From NCBI RefSeq assembly GCF_020447315.1, contig NZ_JAJADQ010000001.1:248001-312000 (forward strand): a DNA stretch of 64,000 nucleotides, in the 5' to 3' direction. Both the position numbers and the translations under genes were made by a program. Source of the stretch: Hymenobacter nitidus. GTDB lineage: Bacteria; Bacteroidota; Bacteroidia; Cytophagales; Hymenobacteraceae. Below the pieces are notes generated by a model that saw only the letters and a list, made by a program, of their open reading frames with translations, searched no databases and was not told the origin of the DNA. This document shows positions 16,741 to 26,480 of the stretch, one piece after another (the first letter of the stretch is position 1; every line of letters starts with the position of its first letter).

Positions 16741-17205
16741 GGTCACACACGAAATATCGGCCGCAAAGCCACTGTAGCCGCTGGTGTAGTAGTCCGTGGC
16801 GAAGCGCAGCGTCAGCGTACCGGTGCTGGTGGTTGCATACACGGTGCCGGGGCTGTAGTAGTCGTAATAGGTACCAATAACCGGTGCCGAGGTCGACGAA
16901 CCGTCATAAATCGTCAGCCGGTCGTAGTAGCCCACCGCAAACGAGGAAAACTGCAGCCGGACTTTGCTGCCAGCCGTAGCGGGCGTAATCGTGATGGTGC
17001 CGTTGGCATTGGCGCTGTAGTTACCCGTGCCGCCATTGTCGTAGAGCGTACCGGCGCACGTGGTAACGGCCGTTGTGCCGGTTACGGGCACGGTGTAGGT
17101 TTGGGCACTGACCTGTCCGGTCAGCAGCAGCAGCAGAGCAGCCATGATTCCCCACCACGGTTTGGTAGTGGACTTGGACGCCCGATAAGCGTAGTTGTGT
17201 TTCAT
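13198..17205 (-). CDS. Large secreted CARDB/CUB-repeat protein with T9SS sorting domain
   Basis: 1335 residues from the ATG that precedes a clear signal peptide (cleavage near VSAQ/T, residue 35). Order: CUB-like domain (about 37-155), six CARDB-like Ig-fold repeats (157-875), a second CUB-like domain (880-1000), two more CARDB repeats (1003-1240), then a type A T9SS sorting domain (SIYPNPATGGEFSV... to the end). Each CARDB unit has the pattern DLxIQ, GYYLSTD, LLGS, PGxYYILFAADHxN and ESNExNNV. The conserved block recurs at exactly 360-bp steps. It is probably a surface or released adhesive protein; the ligand is unknown. It is flanked by unrelated genes. Confidence 0.9.
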   Translation of the reverse strand: MKHNYAYRASKSTTKPWWGIMAALLLLLTGQVSAQTYTVPVTGTTAVTTCAGTLYDNGGTGNYSANANGTITITPATAGSKVRLQFSSFAVGYYDRLTIYDGSSTSAPVIGTYYDYYSPGTVYATTSTGTLTLRFATDYYTSGYSGFAADISCVTTIPQPDLTIQGASVTPVSAVPGSSISLYSTIYNLSGTTASSSSVGYYLSTDANLDAADVLLGSSTGSQIAVGGYSSRNNYALLPANTTPGAYYILFAADHLNVVGESNESNNVASVYLNVVPPTVDLIIQQPSATPTTTAPGNVLSLACSITNQGNATAAYSSVGFYLSTNTTLDTNDQLLTSAYGGQLTSNYPSYRNVTTNVPPGTTPGTYYILFAADYQNVVSESNEQNNVASATITVAAPSVDLLINQASLSTYTMSAGTTINANGYTYNQGNITSPSSNVGYYFSTDATLSSNDVLLSSTIGGALAASQGNYPSSAITIPASATPGTRYILFVADYLNAVTESNETNNVRSVAINVITPSIDLVIQSAYLSTNTTTAGSLISANHYIVNQGNTVASSSNVGYYLSTDITLSSNDVLLTSTAGGALQGNDYSSRYPNLTIPAGTASGSYYVLFAADHLNQVAETNENNNVAYASLTLQAPGFDLVIQSAYLNNFTVAAGSSVNSSYTIINQGNTTVSSSDAGYYLSTNNTFGAGDVLLSSVAGGALGAGGYISRYPALAIPAGTASGSYYVLFVADHLNQVAETNETNNVYAIGLTVVQPGIDLTVSQAALSRTVMPAGTALGMGANINNLGTTSAATSNMGFYLSTDNTYSTGDVLLGSVNGSTLFAGDYSYRSGTFTVPSATTAGAYYVLFVADHQGQVTETNETNNVAALAITISAPFNGVLVPQTGSTSVTTCGTTVTDNGGNGDYADYSNGSLTINPGIAGNKVRLTFSSFSVESCCDALTIYDGANTNAPIIGTYTSLPGTITAQNASGALTLVFTSDGSVVSTGFEAAVTCVSVVALQPDLIVQAPSQSATTVISGNTITVGGTVANQGAGEASSSQLGYFLSTNTTLDSNDLLLGTSSGGTLAASASVRRTGVFSIPTNVTPGTYYLLYAADPAALVTESNETNNTTTLTVTIVAAQADLSVSQMAANPTSAPVGGTISASCLLTNTGTLAANASSMGFYLSADNVFSANDVLLGSVATAAMPINTGMTRAASFAIPTTTIPGSYYILYVADAQNAVAESNEQNNVGSLAFMVTVNTPVKEQLNGLTVSIYPNPATGGEFSVRLDGASTGKVAQLALYNSIGQQVSLQSLALTSGRGPARILTTGLGSGVYMLRITGDDLNVTRRIVIE

Positions 17206-17338
17206 ACGGTTTTGCAAAGGGTATAAAGTAGGGTAAGCGCACAAGAAACGCCTGCTGGCAGAGGCTGCCAGGGCGCGAAAAAACAAAGTGGGGTGGTCGG
17301 AAATAAGCCCTAAAAAAGGCCCGGCGCCCGAAACGACG

Positions 17339-17653
17339 CTATTCCTCTTGCTGAGGCACGAGAATAAACACGTCCTCGCCGGGACGCTTCATAATGTATT
17401 TTTCGCGGGCAAATTTTTCCAATAGCTCCGGGCTGCTCAACAGCTCCGCCCGGTCCTTTTTCACTATTTCAATGTTATTCAGGTAGTACTCCTTTTCAGC
17501 CTGCAGCTCGCGCCACTTGGCATACATATCATATTGCTTCAGCAAATCATTGGCGTCGAAAACGACCATCCATACTAGGAAGCCTGTGCCAGCCAGGAAA
17601 TAAAAGCTGCGCAAAAAGCGGGGAACACGCTGAAATAATTGAAGCAACTGCAT
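17339..17653 (-). CDS. Septum formation initiator family protein (DivIC/FtsB-like)
   Basis: 104-residue bitopic membrane protein of the DivIC/FtsB family, which links the divisome proteins FtsL and FtsQ/DivIB. It has one membrane segment (SFYFLAGTGFLVWMVVF) near residues 15-33, then a coiled coil with heptad Leu/Ile (WRELQAEKEYYLNNIEIVKKDRAELL) and the typical FARExYxMKRPGEDVFILV end. The start was placed at MQLLQLF because the longer frame upstream runs through the enolase terminator hairpin. It lies downstream of eno. Confidence 0.85.
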   Translation of the reverse strand: MQLLQLFQRVPRFLRSFYFLAGTGFLVWMVVFDANDLLKQYDMYAKWRELQAEKEYYLNNIEIVKKDRAELLSSPELLEKFAREKYIMKRPGEDVFILVPQQEE

Positions 17654-17676
17654 AGCTCTCAAAGATAAAGCAAAGA

Positions 17677-17700
17677 GCCCGGTCTGCATGCAGACCGGGC
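17677..17700. terminator. 24-bp perfect palindrome after eno
   Basis: gcccggtctgc/gcagaccgggc arms meet at a central at, making a 24-bp perfect palindrome between eno and the divIC-like gene. Read on the minus strand it is followed by tctttgcttt, a moderate U-rich tail. On the plus strand it is followed by ccttaattttt. It is probably the eno terminator. Confidence 0.65.
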
Positions 17701-17749
17701 CCTTAATTTTTACGCGTAGCCGTGGAATTGTCCAACAACTACCCGCCAC

Positions 17750-19114
<1,365 letters not shown>

Positions 19115-19257
19115 TCACTACGTACCCTCCTACCCTTTCAGCCACTTCAGGAGCTGCGGCACTTAGCCGGCATTGGGAATAAGTACAGCACTGCGGCTCC
19201 AAATCAGATGGCCTTGCAGTCTTTAGAGCACCCTATGGTGGCCGGCCTTGAAAAGCA

Positions 19258-19289
19258 AAAAGGGACGTACCAGCTGGCACGTCCCTTTT
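19258..19289 (-). terminator. Terminator of the alpha (rplQ) operon
   Basis: Perfect 11-base stem aaaagggacgt / acgtccctttt, whose loop itself contains ccagctgg. On the minus strand a T-rich tail (ttttgctttt) follows. It lies 21 bases past the rplQ stop and ends the long ribosomal-protein transcript. Confidence 0.88.
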
Positions 19290-19310
19290 CTATCTTCGAT
19301 AAGCCCGAAA

Positions 19311-19895
19311 CTACGAAGCAGCTTCTTCGCTCTTCTCATCACGAGTTTCGCCTTCTTTCAGCGTCTCGGTTGGAGCATCCGTGGCAGCGGCGGCCTCTTC
19401 GCTTACTACGGCAGCCGGAGCTTGGGTAGCAGCTACTGGGGCGGCAGCGTCAGTCGTGTCAGCTTTCTTCTTGCCGCGCGAACGACGGGTAGTCGTTTTG
19501 GCTTCGCCGGCCGATTTGGCTTCCAGCAGGGTTTCGTTGTAGTCAACCAGCTCGATGATGCAAATCTCAGCGTTGTCACCGAGGCGGTTGTCGCTCAGCT
19601 TGATGATGCGGGTATAACCACCGGGGCGGTTGGCAATTTTGCCGGCTACTGCGTCATACAGCTCCTTGATCGACTCTTTGTTCTGCAGCGTAGCAAATAC
19701 GGTACGACGCGAGTGCGTGGTGTCGCTCTTCGACTTGGTCAGCAGGGGCTCCACGAACTTGCGCAGGGCTTTGGCTTTGGCCACCGTAGTGGTCAGGCGC
19801 TTGTGCATGATCAGCGACGAAGCCATGTTCGACAGCATCGCATTGCGGTGGGAGGTGGTACGACCGAGGTGGTTGATTTTCTTACCGTGTCTCAT
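19311..19895 (-). CDS. rplQ: 50S ribosomal protein L17 with long C-terminal tail
   Basis: Large-subunit protein near the peptide exit tunnel. Residues 1-125 are the standard L17 fold ([29 protein letters not shown]). About 70 more residues form a low-complexity tail, first basic ([12 protein letters not shown]) and then rich in Ala, Glu and Thr, ending in acidic stretches. The protein is 194 aa, against about 120-130 in the family. It is the last gene of the alpha operon, 204 bases after rpoA. Confidence 0.97.
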   Translation of the reverse strand: MRHGKKINHLGRTTSHRNAMLSNMASSLIMHKRLTTTVAKAKALRKFVEPLLTKSKSDTTHSRRTVFATLQNKESIKELYDAVAGKIANRPGGYTRIIKLSDNRLGDNAEICIIELVDYNETLLEAKSAGEAKTTTRRSRGKKKADTTDAAAPVAATQAPAAVVSEEAAAATDAPTETLKEGETRDEKSEEAAS

Positions 19896-20035
19896 TGTGT
19901 TGTGCTTCTCAGCAGGAATGTGTGTGCTTGCGTGTGACGACCACGGCGGGCAGCTAAAGATTAAGTGGCTACCTCATTAGAACCGTCATACCTCGGGCAC
20001 ACTGGTGAAAAAGTGTAAAGGAAGTATTCAAAGCA

Positions 20036-20090
20036 ATAGGCTGACTGCTGCAGGCCAGCCCGAAGGTCAGCGTAGCGGCAATCAGCCTAT
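20036..20090 (-). other. Hairpin in the rpoA-rplQ gap
   Basis: Arms ataggctga and tcagcctat (9 bp) enclose a 37-base loop, just past the rpoA stop. The U-tail is weak (ttgctttg). It may be a partial terminator that lowers rplQ relative to rpoA, or a processing site. Confidence 0.45.
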
Positions 20091-20099
20091 CGGGGTATG

Positions 20100-21089
20100 C
20101 TAGTCTTCGTCGAGGCGGTACTTGCCCAGGTCCATCCCAAAGGTCAGACCCTTTTCCTCTACAAGGTTTTCGAGTTCGGTCAGCGACTTCTTACCGAAGT
20201 TGCGGAACTTCATCATGTCGCTCATGTCCAGCTGCACCAATTCGCCCAGCGTCTTGATATCCGCGGCCTTGAGGCAGTTGTAAGCGCGTACGCTCAGGTC
20301 CATATCCGCCAGGGGCGTCTTCAAAACCTTACGCATGTGCAGCGTCTCTTCGTCCACCGTCTCTTCTTCCTCGGCTTTGGCCGTTTCGAAGGTCATGGTG
20401 TTGTCCGAGAACAGCATGAAGTGTTGAATCAGAATGTTGGCAGCACCTTTCAGCGCGTCCTCGGGGTGAATCGAACCATCCGTCTGAATCTCGATAAGGA
20501 GCTTCTCGTAGTCGGTTTTCTGCTCTACGCGGGTGTTCTCAATGCTGTACTTCACGTTCTTGATGGGCGTGAAGATGGCATCGATGGCAATTTGCCCGAA
20601 CACTTGGTCGGCAGGACGATTCTCCTCGGCGGGCACGTAGCCCCGGCCTTTCTGAATCGTGAACTCAAATTCCAGCTCGATTGCGGGGTCAATGTTACAG
20701 ATAACCATCTCTGTATTGAGCACCTCGAAACCAGTCGAGAATTTGTTAATATCGCCGGCCTTGAACGTCTCTTGGCCCTTGATGCGGACCGTGATTTTGT
20801 CCTCGATGGCGTCGCTCACTTTCTTGAAGCGAACCTGTTTCAGGTTCAGGATGATTTCGGACATGTCCTCAATCACACCTTCAATTGTCATGAACTCGTG
20901 CAACACACTGGAAGTGCGGACCGACGTGATGGCATAGCCCTCCAGCGACGACAGCAGGATGCGGCGCAATGCGTTGCCGATCGTGACGCCGTAGCCTTTC
21001 TCCAGCGGTTTGAATTCAAATGTTCCGTAGAAGTCGTCGGATTTCTCCATCACTACTTTCTCCGGCATTTGAAAAGCTAAGATTGACAT
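20100..21089 (-). CDS. rpoA: RNA polymerase alpha subunit
   Basis: 329 residues. The N-terminal dimerisation domain nucleates the RNA polymerase core ([22 protein letters not shown], the conserved alpha-I helix region near residues 33-54). After a linker ([14 protein letters not shown], near 235-250) comes the C-terminal domain with helix-hairpin-helix motifs that binds DNA and activators ([22 protein letters not shown]). Sits between rpsD and rplQ as in most bacteria. Confidence 0.98.
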   Translation of the reverse strand: MSILAFQMPEKVVMEKSDDFYGTFEFKPLEKGYGVTIGNALRRILLSSLEGYAITSVRTSSVLHEFMTIEGVIEDMSEIILNLKQVRFKKVSDAIEDKITVRIKGQETFKAGDINKFSTGFEVLNTEMVICNIDPAIELEFEFTIQKGRGYVPAEENRPADQVFGQIAIDAIFTPIKNVKYSIENTRVEQKTDYEKLLIEIQTDGSIHPEDALKGAANILIQHFMLFSDNTMTFETAKAEEEETVDEETLHMRKVLKTPLADMDLSVRAYNCLKAADIKTLGELVQLDMSDMMKFRNFGKKSLTELENLVEEKGLTFGMDLGKYRLDED

Positions 21090-21130
21090 AAGTGGGGCTT
21101 TAAAAATACAACAAGGAAAAAACGAAGTAA

Positions 21131-21153
21131 GAACCCGACCATAAGCCGGGTTC
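21131..21153 (-). other. Hairpin in the rpsD-rpoA gap
   Basis: Arms gaacccg and cgggttc (7 bp) with a 9-base loop sit 6 bases past the rpsD stop. A T-run (gtttttt) follows about 10 bases later on the minus strand, so partial termination or attenuation is possible. Confidence 0.4.
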
Positions 21154-21159
21154 CAGTAA

Positions 21160-21765
21160 TTACTTCGAGTAAAGCTCGACGATGAGCTGCTCCGTGATTT
21201 TCTCCGGAATCAGGTCACGCGAAGGGGCGTTCAAGAACTTGCCCACTAATTCCTTGCCGTCCCACTCCAGCCACGAGAAAGCACGCGCGTTGCGAGCACT
21301 CAGGCTGGTGGTAATGGCTTCCAGAGACTTCGACTTTTCGCGAACACCTACTACGTCACCAGCGCGGAGCTTGTACGAGGCGATGTTTACTACTTCACCA
21401 TTCACCGTGATGTGCTTGTGCAACACCAGCTGGCGAGCAGCACGACGGGTCGGAGCGATACCAAAACGGTAAACCGTGTTGTCCAGACGCGACTCGAGCA
21501 GCGCCAGCAGGTTGTCGCCGGTGATGCCGGGCAGAGTAGCTGCTTTGTGGAACAGGTTTTCGAATTGCTTCTCCAGTACACCGTACATGTACTTTACTTT
21601 TTGCTTCTCCATCAGCTGCACCGCGTATTCCGACTGCTTCTTGCGGCGGCCACGGCCGTGCTGGCCTGGAGGGTAGTTCTTTTTGTTGAGTGCCTTGCTT
21701 GGGCCGAAGATTGGCTCTGCGAAGCGACGGGCAATCTTGGTTTTAGGACCAGTATAACGTGCCAT
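21160..21765 (-). CDS. rpsD: 30S ribosomal protein S4
   Basis: 201-residue primary 16S rRNA-binding protein. The N-terminal region is [21 protein letters not shown]. The S4 RNA-binding domain is at about residues 93-155 ([34 protein letters not shown]). In other bacteria S4 represses its own operon. A large structured intergenic RNA directly upstream is a candidate site for such control. Confidence 0.98.
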   Translation of the reverse strand: MARYTGPKTKIARRFAEPIFGPSKALNKKNYPPGQHGRGRRKKQSEYAVQLMEKQKVKYMYGVLEKQFENLFHKAATLPGITGDNLLALLESRLDNTVYRFGIAPTRRAARQLVLHKHITVNGEVVNIASYKLRAGDVVGVREKSKSLEAITTSLSARNARAFSWLEWDGKELVGKFLNAPSRDLIPEKITEQLIVELYSK

Positions 21766-21802
21766 TTCGGGGTATTTGAGTTTTGCAGGGGTTGAACCAC
21801 GC

Positions 21803-21861
21803 GTGTCGGGCTCCTCGGATGCGGCTCACCCGTAGGGCAAGCCGGATCGGAAACCCGACAC
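21803..21861 (-). promoter_or_regulatory. Structured leader upstream of rpsD, candidate S4 autoregulatory element
   Basis: An outer stem gtgtcggg / cccgacac (21803-21810 with 21854-21861) encloses an inner stem cggct / agccg (21822-21826 with 21840-21844). It fills most of the 130-base gap between rpsK and rpsD, while most neighbouring ribosomal genes are nearly contiguous. S4 leader RNAs are known in several phyla, so position and structure suggest feedback control. Not confirmed. Confidence 0.5.
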
Positions 21862-21895
21862 AAGGGCGAACAGAATAGTTCGCGAGTTCAGTATA

Positions 21896-22288
21896 TCAGA
21901 CGCGACGACGCTTAGGAGGACGGCAGCCGTTGTGGGGCAGCGGGGTCACGTCGCGGATGGTGGTTACCTCAATGCCCACGTTCTGGAGGGTACGGATAGC
22001 CGACTCACGGCCAGCACCCGGACCTTTCACGAATACTTCGGCCTTGCGCATGCCCAGGTCGTGGGCCACTTTGGCGCAGTCCGTAGCTGCCATCTGAGCA
22101 GCGTAGGGCGTGTTCTTCTTAGAACCTTTGAAACCCATCTTACCAGCCGATGCCCAGGAAATAACCTGACCATTGTTGTTGGTGATGGAGATGATGATGT
22201 TGTTGAAGGAAGCCTTGATGTGAATCTGGCCTACCTGCTCAACAACGACAACGCGCTTTTTGGCTTTGTCTTTTCTCTTTTGTGCCAT
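21896..22288 (-). CDS. rpsK: 30S ribosomal protein S11
   Basis: 130-residue small-subunit platform protein. Recognised by [21 protein letters not shown] near the start, the [14 protein letters not shown] segment near residue 88, and the C-terminal signature [16 protein letters not shown]. Contacts the mRNA exit region together with S7 and S18. The gene lies between rpsM and rpsD in the usual alpha-operon order. Confidence 0.98.
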   Translation of the reverse strand: MAQKRKDKAKKRVVVVEQVGQIHIKASFNNIIISITNNNGQVISWASAGKMGFKGSKKNTPYAAQMAATDCAKVAHDLGMRKAEVFVKGPGAGRESAIRTLQNVGIEVTTIRDVTPLPHNGCRPPKRRRV

Positions 22289-22319
22289 TTGGTTATCGCA
22301 AAAAACTGCGGAAGGTGTT

Positions 22320-22349
22320 GAAGCCGGTTCAGAATCCTGAACCGGCTTC
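22320..22349 (-). other. Strong 13-bp hairpin between rpsM and rpsK
   Basis: Perfect arms gaagccggttcag and ctgaaccggcttc with a 4-base loop, in a 76-base gap. A T-run (gttttttg) occurs about 14 bases past the stem on the minus strand. The stem is strong enough to be an RNase processing site or partial terminator inside the alpha operon. Confidence 0.6.
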
Positions 22350-22364
22350 GATTCCCGCTACAAT

Positions 22365-22742
22365 TTATTTAGTAGCTTTTTTCTTGTTGGCAACGGTTTT
22401 CCGCTTGCCTTTGCGCGTGCGCGAGTTGTTCTTGGTACGCTGACCACGAACTGGCAGACCTTTGCGGTGACGCAGACCACGGTAGCAACCGATGTCCATC
22501 AAACGCTTGATGTTCAGCTGCACTTCCGAGCGCAGAACACCTTCGGTCTTAATTTCGGCAGCAATGATGCTGCGGATTTCGCCAGCTTCTGCTTCCGTCC
22601 AATCCTTTACTTTCTTGTTCAGGTCGATGCCGGCCTTGATCAAGATTTTCTGTGCGGATGGACGGCCGATGCCGAAAATGTAGGTCAGCGCGATTTCACC
22701 GCGCTTGTTGTCCGGGATATCTACCCCTGCAATACGAGCCAT
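22365..22742 (-). CDS. rpsM: 30S ribosomal protein S13
   Basis: 125-residue head protein that contacts the P-site tRNA and forms intersubunit bridges. Typical start [25 protein letters not shown] and helix-two-turn-helix near residues 15-50. The C-terminal signature is [23 protein letters not shown], followed by a Lys-rich tail. First large gene after rpmJ in the alpha operon. Confidence 0.98.
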   Translation of the reverse strand: MARIAGVDIPDNKRGEIALTYIFGIGRPSAQKILIKAGIDLNKKVKDWTEAEAGEIRSIIAAEIKTEGVLRSEVQLNIKRLMDIGCYRGLRHRKGLPVRGQRTKNNSRTRKGKRKTVANKKKATK

Positions 22743-22768
22743 TTGCTTTATTAAAAAGTCTGGTGCTA

Positions 22769-22885
22769 CTAACCCTGACGCTGTTTGAAGCGTGGGTTCT
22801 TTTTGTTGATGACGTACAGCTTGCCGTTGCGGCGAACCAGCTTACAGTCAACACTGCGTTTCTTGACCGAGGTTTTGACTTTCAT
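22769..22885 (-). CDS. rpmJ: 50S ribosomal protein L36, zinc-free form
   Basis: 38-residue protein starting [11 protein letters not shown] and ending [10 protein letters not shown], clearly L36. The zinc-binding form has three Cys and a His; here only the Cys at position 14 remains, with Ser, Asn and Phe at the other ligand positions. This is therefore the 'C-minus' type that works without zinc. It sits 9 bases after infA and 26 bases before rpsM. Confidence 0.95.
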   Translation of the reverse strand: MKVKTSVKKRSVDCKLVRRNGKLYVINKKNPRFKQRQG

Positions 22886-22894
22886 GTCGTCGGG

Positions 22895-23113
22895 TTATTT
22901 GTAACGGTAAACAATTCGGCCCTTCGACAAGTCGTAAGGGGACATTTCCAGCTTCACCTTATCGCCCGGCAGGATTTTGATGTAGTGCATTCGCATTTTG
23001 CCCGAAATGTGAGCAACGAGCTGGTGACCGTTTTCTAATTCCACGCGGAACATGGCGTTTGAAAGGGCTTCCAGAATGACTCCGTCCTGTTCAATGGAGG
23101 ATTGTTTGGCCAT
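22895..23113 (-). CDS. infA: Translation initiation factor IF-1
   Basis: 72-residue OB-fold protein ([29 protein letters not shown]) that occupies the ribosomal A site during initiation. The conserved [30 protein letters not shown] segment covers the RNA-binding face, and the protein ends in YRYK. It follows map by 4 bases, as in many Bacteroidota and Firmicutes spc operons. Confidence 0.98.
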   Translation of the reverse strand: MAKQSSIEQDGVILEALSNAMFRVELENGHQLVAHISGKMRMHYIKILPGDKVKLEMSPYDLSKGRIVYRYK

Positions 23114-23117
23114 AAGG

Positions 23118-23888
23118 CTACTGTAAGGCTTTTTCTATGTATTCAAAGGAAGTGAGAATCTCCGCTTTGTCTTTACGTACTACTACTGTGTGCTCAAAGT
23201 GAGCCGAAGGTTTGTAATCCTTGGTTCGGATAGTCCAGCCATCCTTCTCTTGCACTACATTCTTCGTTCCCAGATTCACCATGGGCTCAATGGCCAGAAC
23301 CAGCCCTGCCTGCAGCTTTAGTCCCGCCCCACGCTTACCGTAGTTTGGCACTTCTGGCCGCTCGTGGAGCTTCTGACCAATTCCGTGGCCAACAAGTTCC
23401 CGCACAACTCCATAACCCTGTTTCTCAACGTGATTCTGGATGGCGTAACCCAGGTCGCCCATTCGGTTGCCCGCCACTGCCTGTTCAATGCCCAGATACA
23501 GTGACTTTTTGGTTTCCTCCAGAAGCTTGAGCACTTCTGGCGCCACCTCCCCTACTGGGTAGGTGTAGGCACTATCGGCGTGGTAGCCGTTCAACAAGAC
23601 TCCGCAGTCAACCGATACAACATCTCCGCTCTTGAGCTGATAGTCACTCGGGAAACCATGCACCACGACTGAATTAGGCGAGATGCAGAGACTGTATTCA
23701 AAACCATTATACCCTTTGAAGGAAGGTAGTCCGCCATGGTCCCGGATGAATTCCTCCGCTCGCTGATCGAGTGCGCGCGTCGTAACTCCTTCCTTGATCA
23801 TGCCCGCAACTTCTCCGTGGGCTTGAGCCAGCACTTTCGCGCTGGCCCGGATGAGTTCTATTTCTTCTTCGGTCTTGTAAACAATCAT
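23118..23888 (-). CDS. map: Methionine aminopeptidase, type I
   Basis: 256-residue metalloenzyme removing the N-terminal Met from new proteins. The five metal ligands can be placed: Asp in [15 protein letters not shown] and in DSAYTYPVG, His in [13 protein letters not shown], Glu in AIEPMVNLG, and Glu in FEHTVVV. There is no N-terminal zinc-finger extension, which fits a short type I enzyme. It lies 7 bases after secY and 4 before infA. Confidence 0.97.
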   Translation of the reverse strand: MIVYKTEEEIELIRASAKVLAQAHGEVAGMIKEGVTTRALDQRAEEFIRDHGGLPSFKGYNGFEYSLCISPNSVVVHGFPSDYQLKSGDVVSVDCGVLLNGYHADSAYTYPVGEVAPEVLKLLEETKKSLYLGIEQAVAGNRMGDLGYAIQNHVEKQGYGVVRELVGHGIGQKLHERPEVPNYGKRGAGLKLQAGLVLAIEPMVNLGTKNVVQEKDGWTIRTKDYKPSAHFEHTVVVRKDKAEILTSFEYIEKALQ

Positions 23889-23895
23889 GACCGAA

Positions 23896-25218
23896 TTAAG
23901 AGGCTAAGGCAACGTTAGGCGTGTTACGGCCGCGTAGCTTACCCGTCTTCATCATGCCATCGTAATGACGCATGAGCAAGTAGCTTTCCACTTGGTTGAG
24001 CGTATCCAACACTACCCCTACCATGATGATCAGTGAAGTACCACCGTAGAAAGCAGAGAACGGGCGCGTAACACCAGCAAGCAAAGCCAAAGCCGGGAAA
24101 ATGGCAATCAGTGCCAGTACAATTGCACCGGGCAGCGTGATGTGCGTCAGAATCTCGTCGATGTGCTCTGAGGTGTCACGGCCGGGTTTGACACCTGGTA
24201 CGAACCCTCCACTGCGTTTCAGGTCATCCGCAATCTGATTGGGATTAACGCTGATAGCAGTATAGAAGTAAGTGAAGACAATAATTAGGGTAGCAAACAC
24301 AAGGTTGTACTGCCACGAGGTATAGTCCGAAAACTTCTGCCCAATGTAGCTGGCTGTATCACTATCGTTCTGCCATACCGAGGCCACAATGGCGGGGACG
24401 AACATCAACGATTGAGCAAAGATGATTGGCATTACGCCAGCAGCATTCACCTTAAGAGGAATAAACTGACGCTGGGCGTTGAGCTGGGTAGTACCACCGA
24501 CTTGCTTAGCATACTGCACCGGAATCCGGCGAACAGCCTGCGTCAGCACAATTACGGCCATTACTACCAAGAACAGCACAACCAGTTCGATCAGGAAAAT
24601 CAGTGAACCACGCATGCCTTTGGCAGCAGCCTCACCAATAATAGCTCCTGGAAAGCGCGATACAATCCCGATCATAATGATCATGGAAATACCATTGCCG
24701 ATGCCCTTGTCAGTAATCTTCTCCCCTAACCACATGCAAAACAGCGTGCCGGCTGTAATGATGAGCATTGTGGAAAAGGTAAAGAAGGTGCCGGGAGCAA
24801 TAATAGCATCCTGGCTGATGGTTGCAATAAAGCCGACCGACTGAGCCATTACGATCGGAATAGTAAGTATCCGAGTGTATTGGTTGATCTTCTTACGGCC
24901 TGACTCGCCTTCTTTCTGCAGCTTCTGAAAGTATGGTACTGCAATGGTTAGCAGTTGCAATACAATTGATGCCGAGATATACGGCATGATGCCCAAAGCA
25001 AAGATTGAGGCATTGCTGAAAGCACCGCCAAGCAGCGTATCCAGAATACCAAACAACCCCTCTGCCCCACCATCTTTCAGGCGCGTCGGATCGACACCAG
25101 GCAGGACTACGAAGGAACCCAGCCGATAGATGGCAATGAAAAAAAGCGTATTGAAGATCCGCGTACGCAGATCTTCAATCGCAAAAATGTTCTTTATCGT
25201 TTCGATAAACTTTTTCAT
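23896..25218 (-). CDS. secY: Protein translocase channel subunit SecY
   Basis: 440-residue inner-membrane protein with ten hydrophobic segments forming the Sec channel. The plug/TM2 region is seen in LGIMPYISASIVLQLLT near residue 75, and the cytosolic TM8-9 loop in LKRSGGFVPGVKPGRDTSEHIDEILTHIT near residue 335. The conserved order rplO-secY-map-infA is kept. Its partner SecE is encoded at 52760-52954. Confidence 0.98.
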   Translation of the reverse strand: MKKFIETIKNIFAIEDLRTRIFNTLFFIAIYRLGSFVVLPGVDPTRLKDGGAEGLFGILDTLLGGAFSNASIFALGIMPYISASIVLQLLTIAVPYFQKLQKEGESGRKKINQYTRILTIPIVMAQSVGFIATISQDAIIAPGTFFTFSTMLIITAGTLFCMWLGEKITDKGIGNGISMIIMIGIVSRFPGAIIGEAAAKGMRGSLIFLIELVVLFLVVMAVIVLTQAVRRIPVQYAKQVGGTTQLNAQRQFIPLKVNAAGVMPIIFAQSLMFVPAIVASVWQNDSDTASYIGQKFSDYTSWQYNLVFATLIIVFTYFYTAISVNPNQIADDLKRSGGFVPGVKPGRDTSEHIDEILTHITLPGAIVLALIAIFPALALLAGVTRPFSAFYGGTSLIIMVGVVLDTLNQVESYLLMRHYDGMMKTGKLRGRNTPNVALAS

Positions 25219-25231
25219 CGCCGATAAGACT

Positions 25232-25678
25232 TTACAGCGTCACAGCTTTACCACCAGCTTTCTCAATGGCTTCAACAGCCGATTTCGAGAATGCATGGGC
25301 GTGTACTTCCAGAGCAGTGGTAACTTCACCACGACCCAGAATTTTGATTTTGGCGTTTTTCGACACCAAACCAGCTGACACGAAGTAAGCAACGTCCATA
25401 GTGGAAGTGCTGCTCTTCTCGTTCAGGCTGGTCAGAGCATCCAAATTGATGCCTTTGTATTCCACACGGTTGATGTTCTTGAAGCCGAACTTCGGAACTC
25501 GACGCTGCAGAGGCATCTGGCCACCTTCGAAGCCAGACTTCTTGGAATAACCCGAACGAGACTTTTGACCTTTGTGACCACGCGTCGACGTGCCGCCGCG
25601 GCCGGAACCCGTACCACGGCCAAGACGCTTATTATTGCGCGTTGAGCCTTCGGCGGGTGAGAGATTGCTGAGATTCAT
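25232..25678 (-). CDS. rplO: 50S ribosomal protein L15
   Basis: 148-residue assembly protein of the large subunit. It begins [22 protein letters not shown] followed by the Gly/Arg/Ser-rich segment [20 protein letters not shown], which threads into 23S rRNA, and has a globular C-terminal part ending [10 protein letters not shown]. Located 13 bases ahead of secY and 13 bases after rpmD. Confidence 0.98.
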   Translation of the reverse strand: MNLSNLSPAEGSTRNNKRLGRGTGSGRGGTSTRGHKGQKSRSGYSKKSGFEGGQMPLQRRVPKFGFKNINRVEYKGINLDALTSLNEKSSTSTMDVAYFVSAGLVSKNAKIKILGRGEVTTALEVHAHAFSKSAVEAIEKAGGKAVTL

Positions 25679-25691
25679 ATCGAGGGTAATC

Positions 25692-25871
25692 CTAGAGTTC
25701 AGTTACTTCCAAGAGGTGCTGCACAGCGGCCACCATACCGGCAACCTGAGGCGTGTTTTCAACAGCCTTCGTGCTACCAATTTTACCGAGGCCCAGGGCC
25801 TTAACGGTACGCTTTTGACGCTCAGGGCGGTCAATAACGCTTTTCACGAGTTTGATTTGGATCTGCGCCAT
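25692..25871 (-). CDS. rpmD: 50S ribosomal protein L30
   Basis: 59-residue large-subunit protein, [20 protein letters not shown] then [20 protein letters not shown], matching bacterial L30 along its full length. It lies 6 bases after rpsE and 13 bases before rplO. Confidence 0.96.
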   Translation of the reverse strand: MAQIQIKLVKSVIDRPERQKRTVKALGLGKIGSTKAVENTPQVAGMVAAVQHLLEVTEL

Positions 25872-25877
25872 CGCTGC

Positions 25878-26474
25878 TTAACCGTTAAAAACTTGGGCAA
25901 GAGTGATACCACGCTGCTGGGCAATCTGCATGGGGTCACGCATCTTCAACAGAGCGTCGAAAGTTGCCTTTACTACGTTGTGGGGGTTCGAAGAACCTTT
26001 CGACTTAGCAAGTACATCCTTGATACCAGCGCTTTCAAATACGGCACGCATAGCACCACCAGCAATTACACCGGTACCAGCTGCGGCTGGCTGTACCAAC
26101 ACGAAGCCACCGGAATATTTGCCTTCCATCACGTGGGGAACGGTGTGCTTATACAGCGGCACCTTCACCAGGTTCTTTTTAGCGTCGTCAATGCCTTTGG
26201 CAATAGCATCGGTTACTTCGTTGGCTTTGCCGAGGCCGTAGCCTACAGTGCCGTTGCCGTCACCTACTACTACGATGGCCGAGAAGCTGAAGCGACGACC
26301 GCCTTTTACTACTTTGGCAACGCGGTTGATAGCTACTACCTTCTCTTTCAGATCGGATTCGCCGGCGCGAGGCGCCTGGTCACGGTTGCCACCACGGTCA
26401 TTGCCACCACCCCGACGGTCATTACCGCCACGGTCATTGCCACCACCACGGGGGTTGTTGTTAAATTCTGCCAT
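25878..26474 (-). CDS. rpsE: 30S ribosomal protein S5 with Arg/Gly/Asn-rich N-terminal extension
   Basis: 198-residue protein of the small-subunit decoding region; the usual length is about 165. The standard S5 double-stranded-RNA-binding domain begins near residue 41 ([23 protein letters not shown]), followed by the C-terminal fold [26 protein letters not shown]. The extra first 40 residues are RGG-like ([20 protein letters not shown]), similar to the tail of S3 in this genome. An internal start is unlikely because no Met lies between the extension and the fold. Confidence 0.97.
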   Translation of the reverse strand: MAEFNNNPRGGGNDRGGNDRRGGGNDRGGNRDQAPRAGESDLKEKVVAINRVAKVVKGGRRFSFSAIVVVGDGNGTVGYGLGKANEVTDAIAKGIDDAKKNLVKVPLYKHTVPHVMEGKYSGGFVLVQPAAAGTGVIAGGAMRAVFESAGIKDVLAKSKGSSNPHNVVKATFDALLKMRDPMQIAQQRGITLAQVFNG

Positions 26475-26480
26475 GATGAT

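Noticed and set aside
17654-17749. Longer start for the divIC-like gene immediately after eno
   Set aside because: The extra 32 codons run through the eno terminator palindrome and have no similarity to DivIC/FtsB N-termini.
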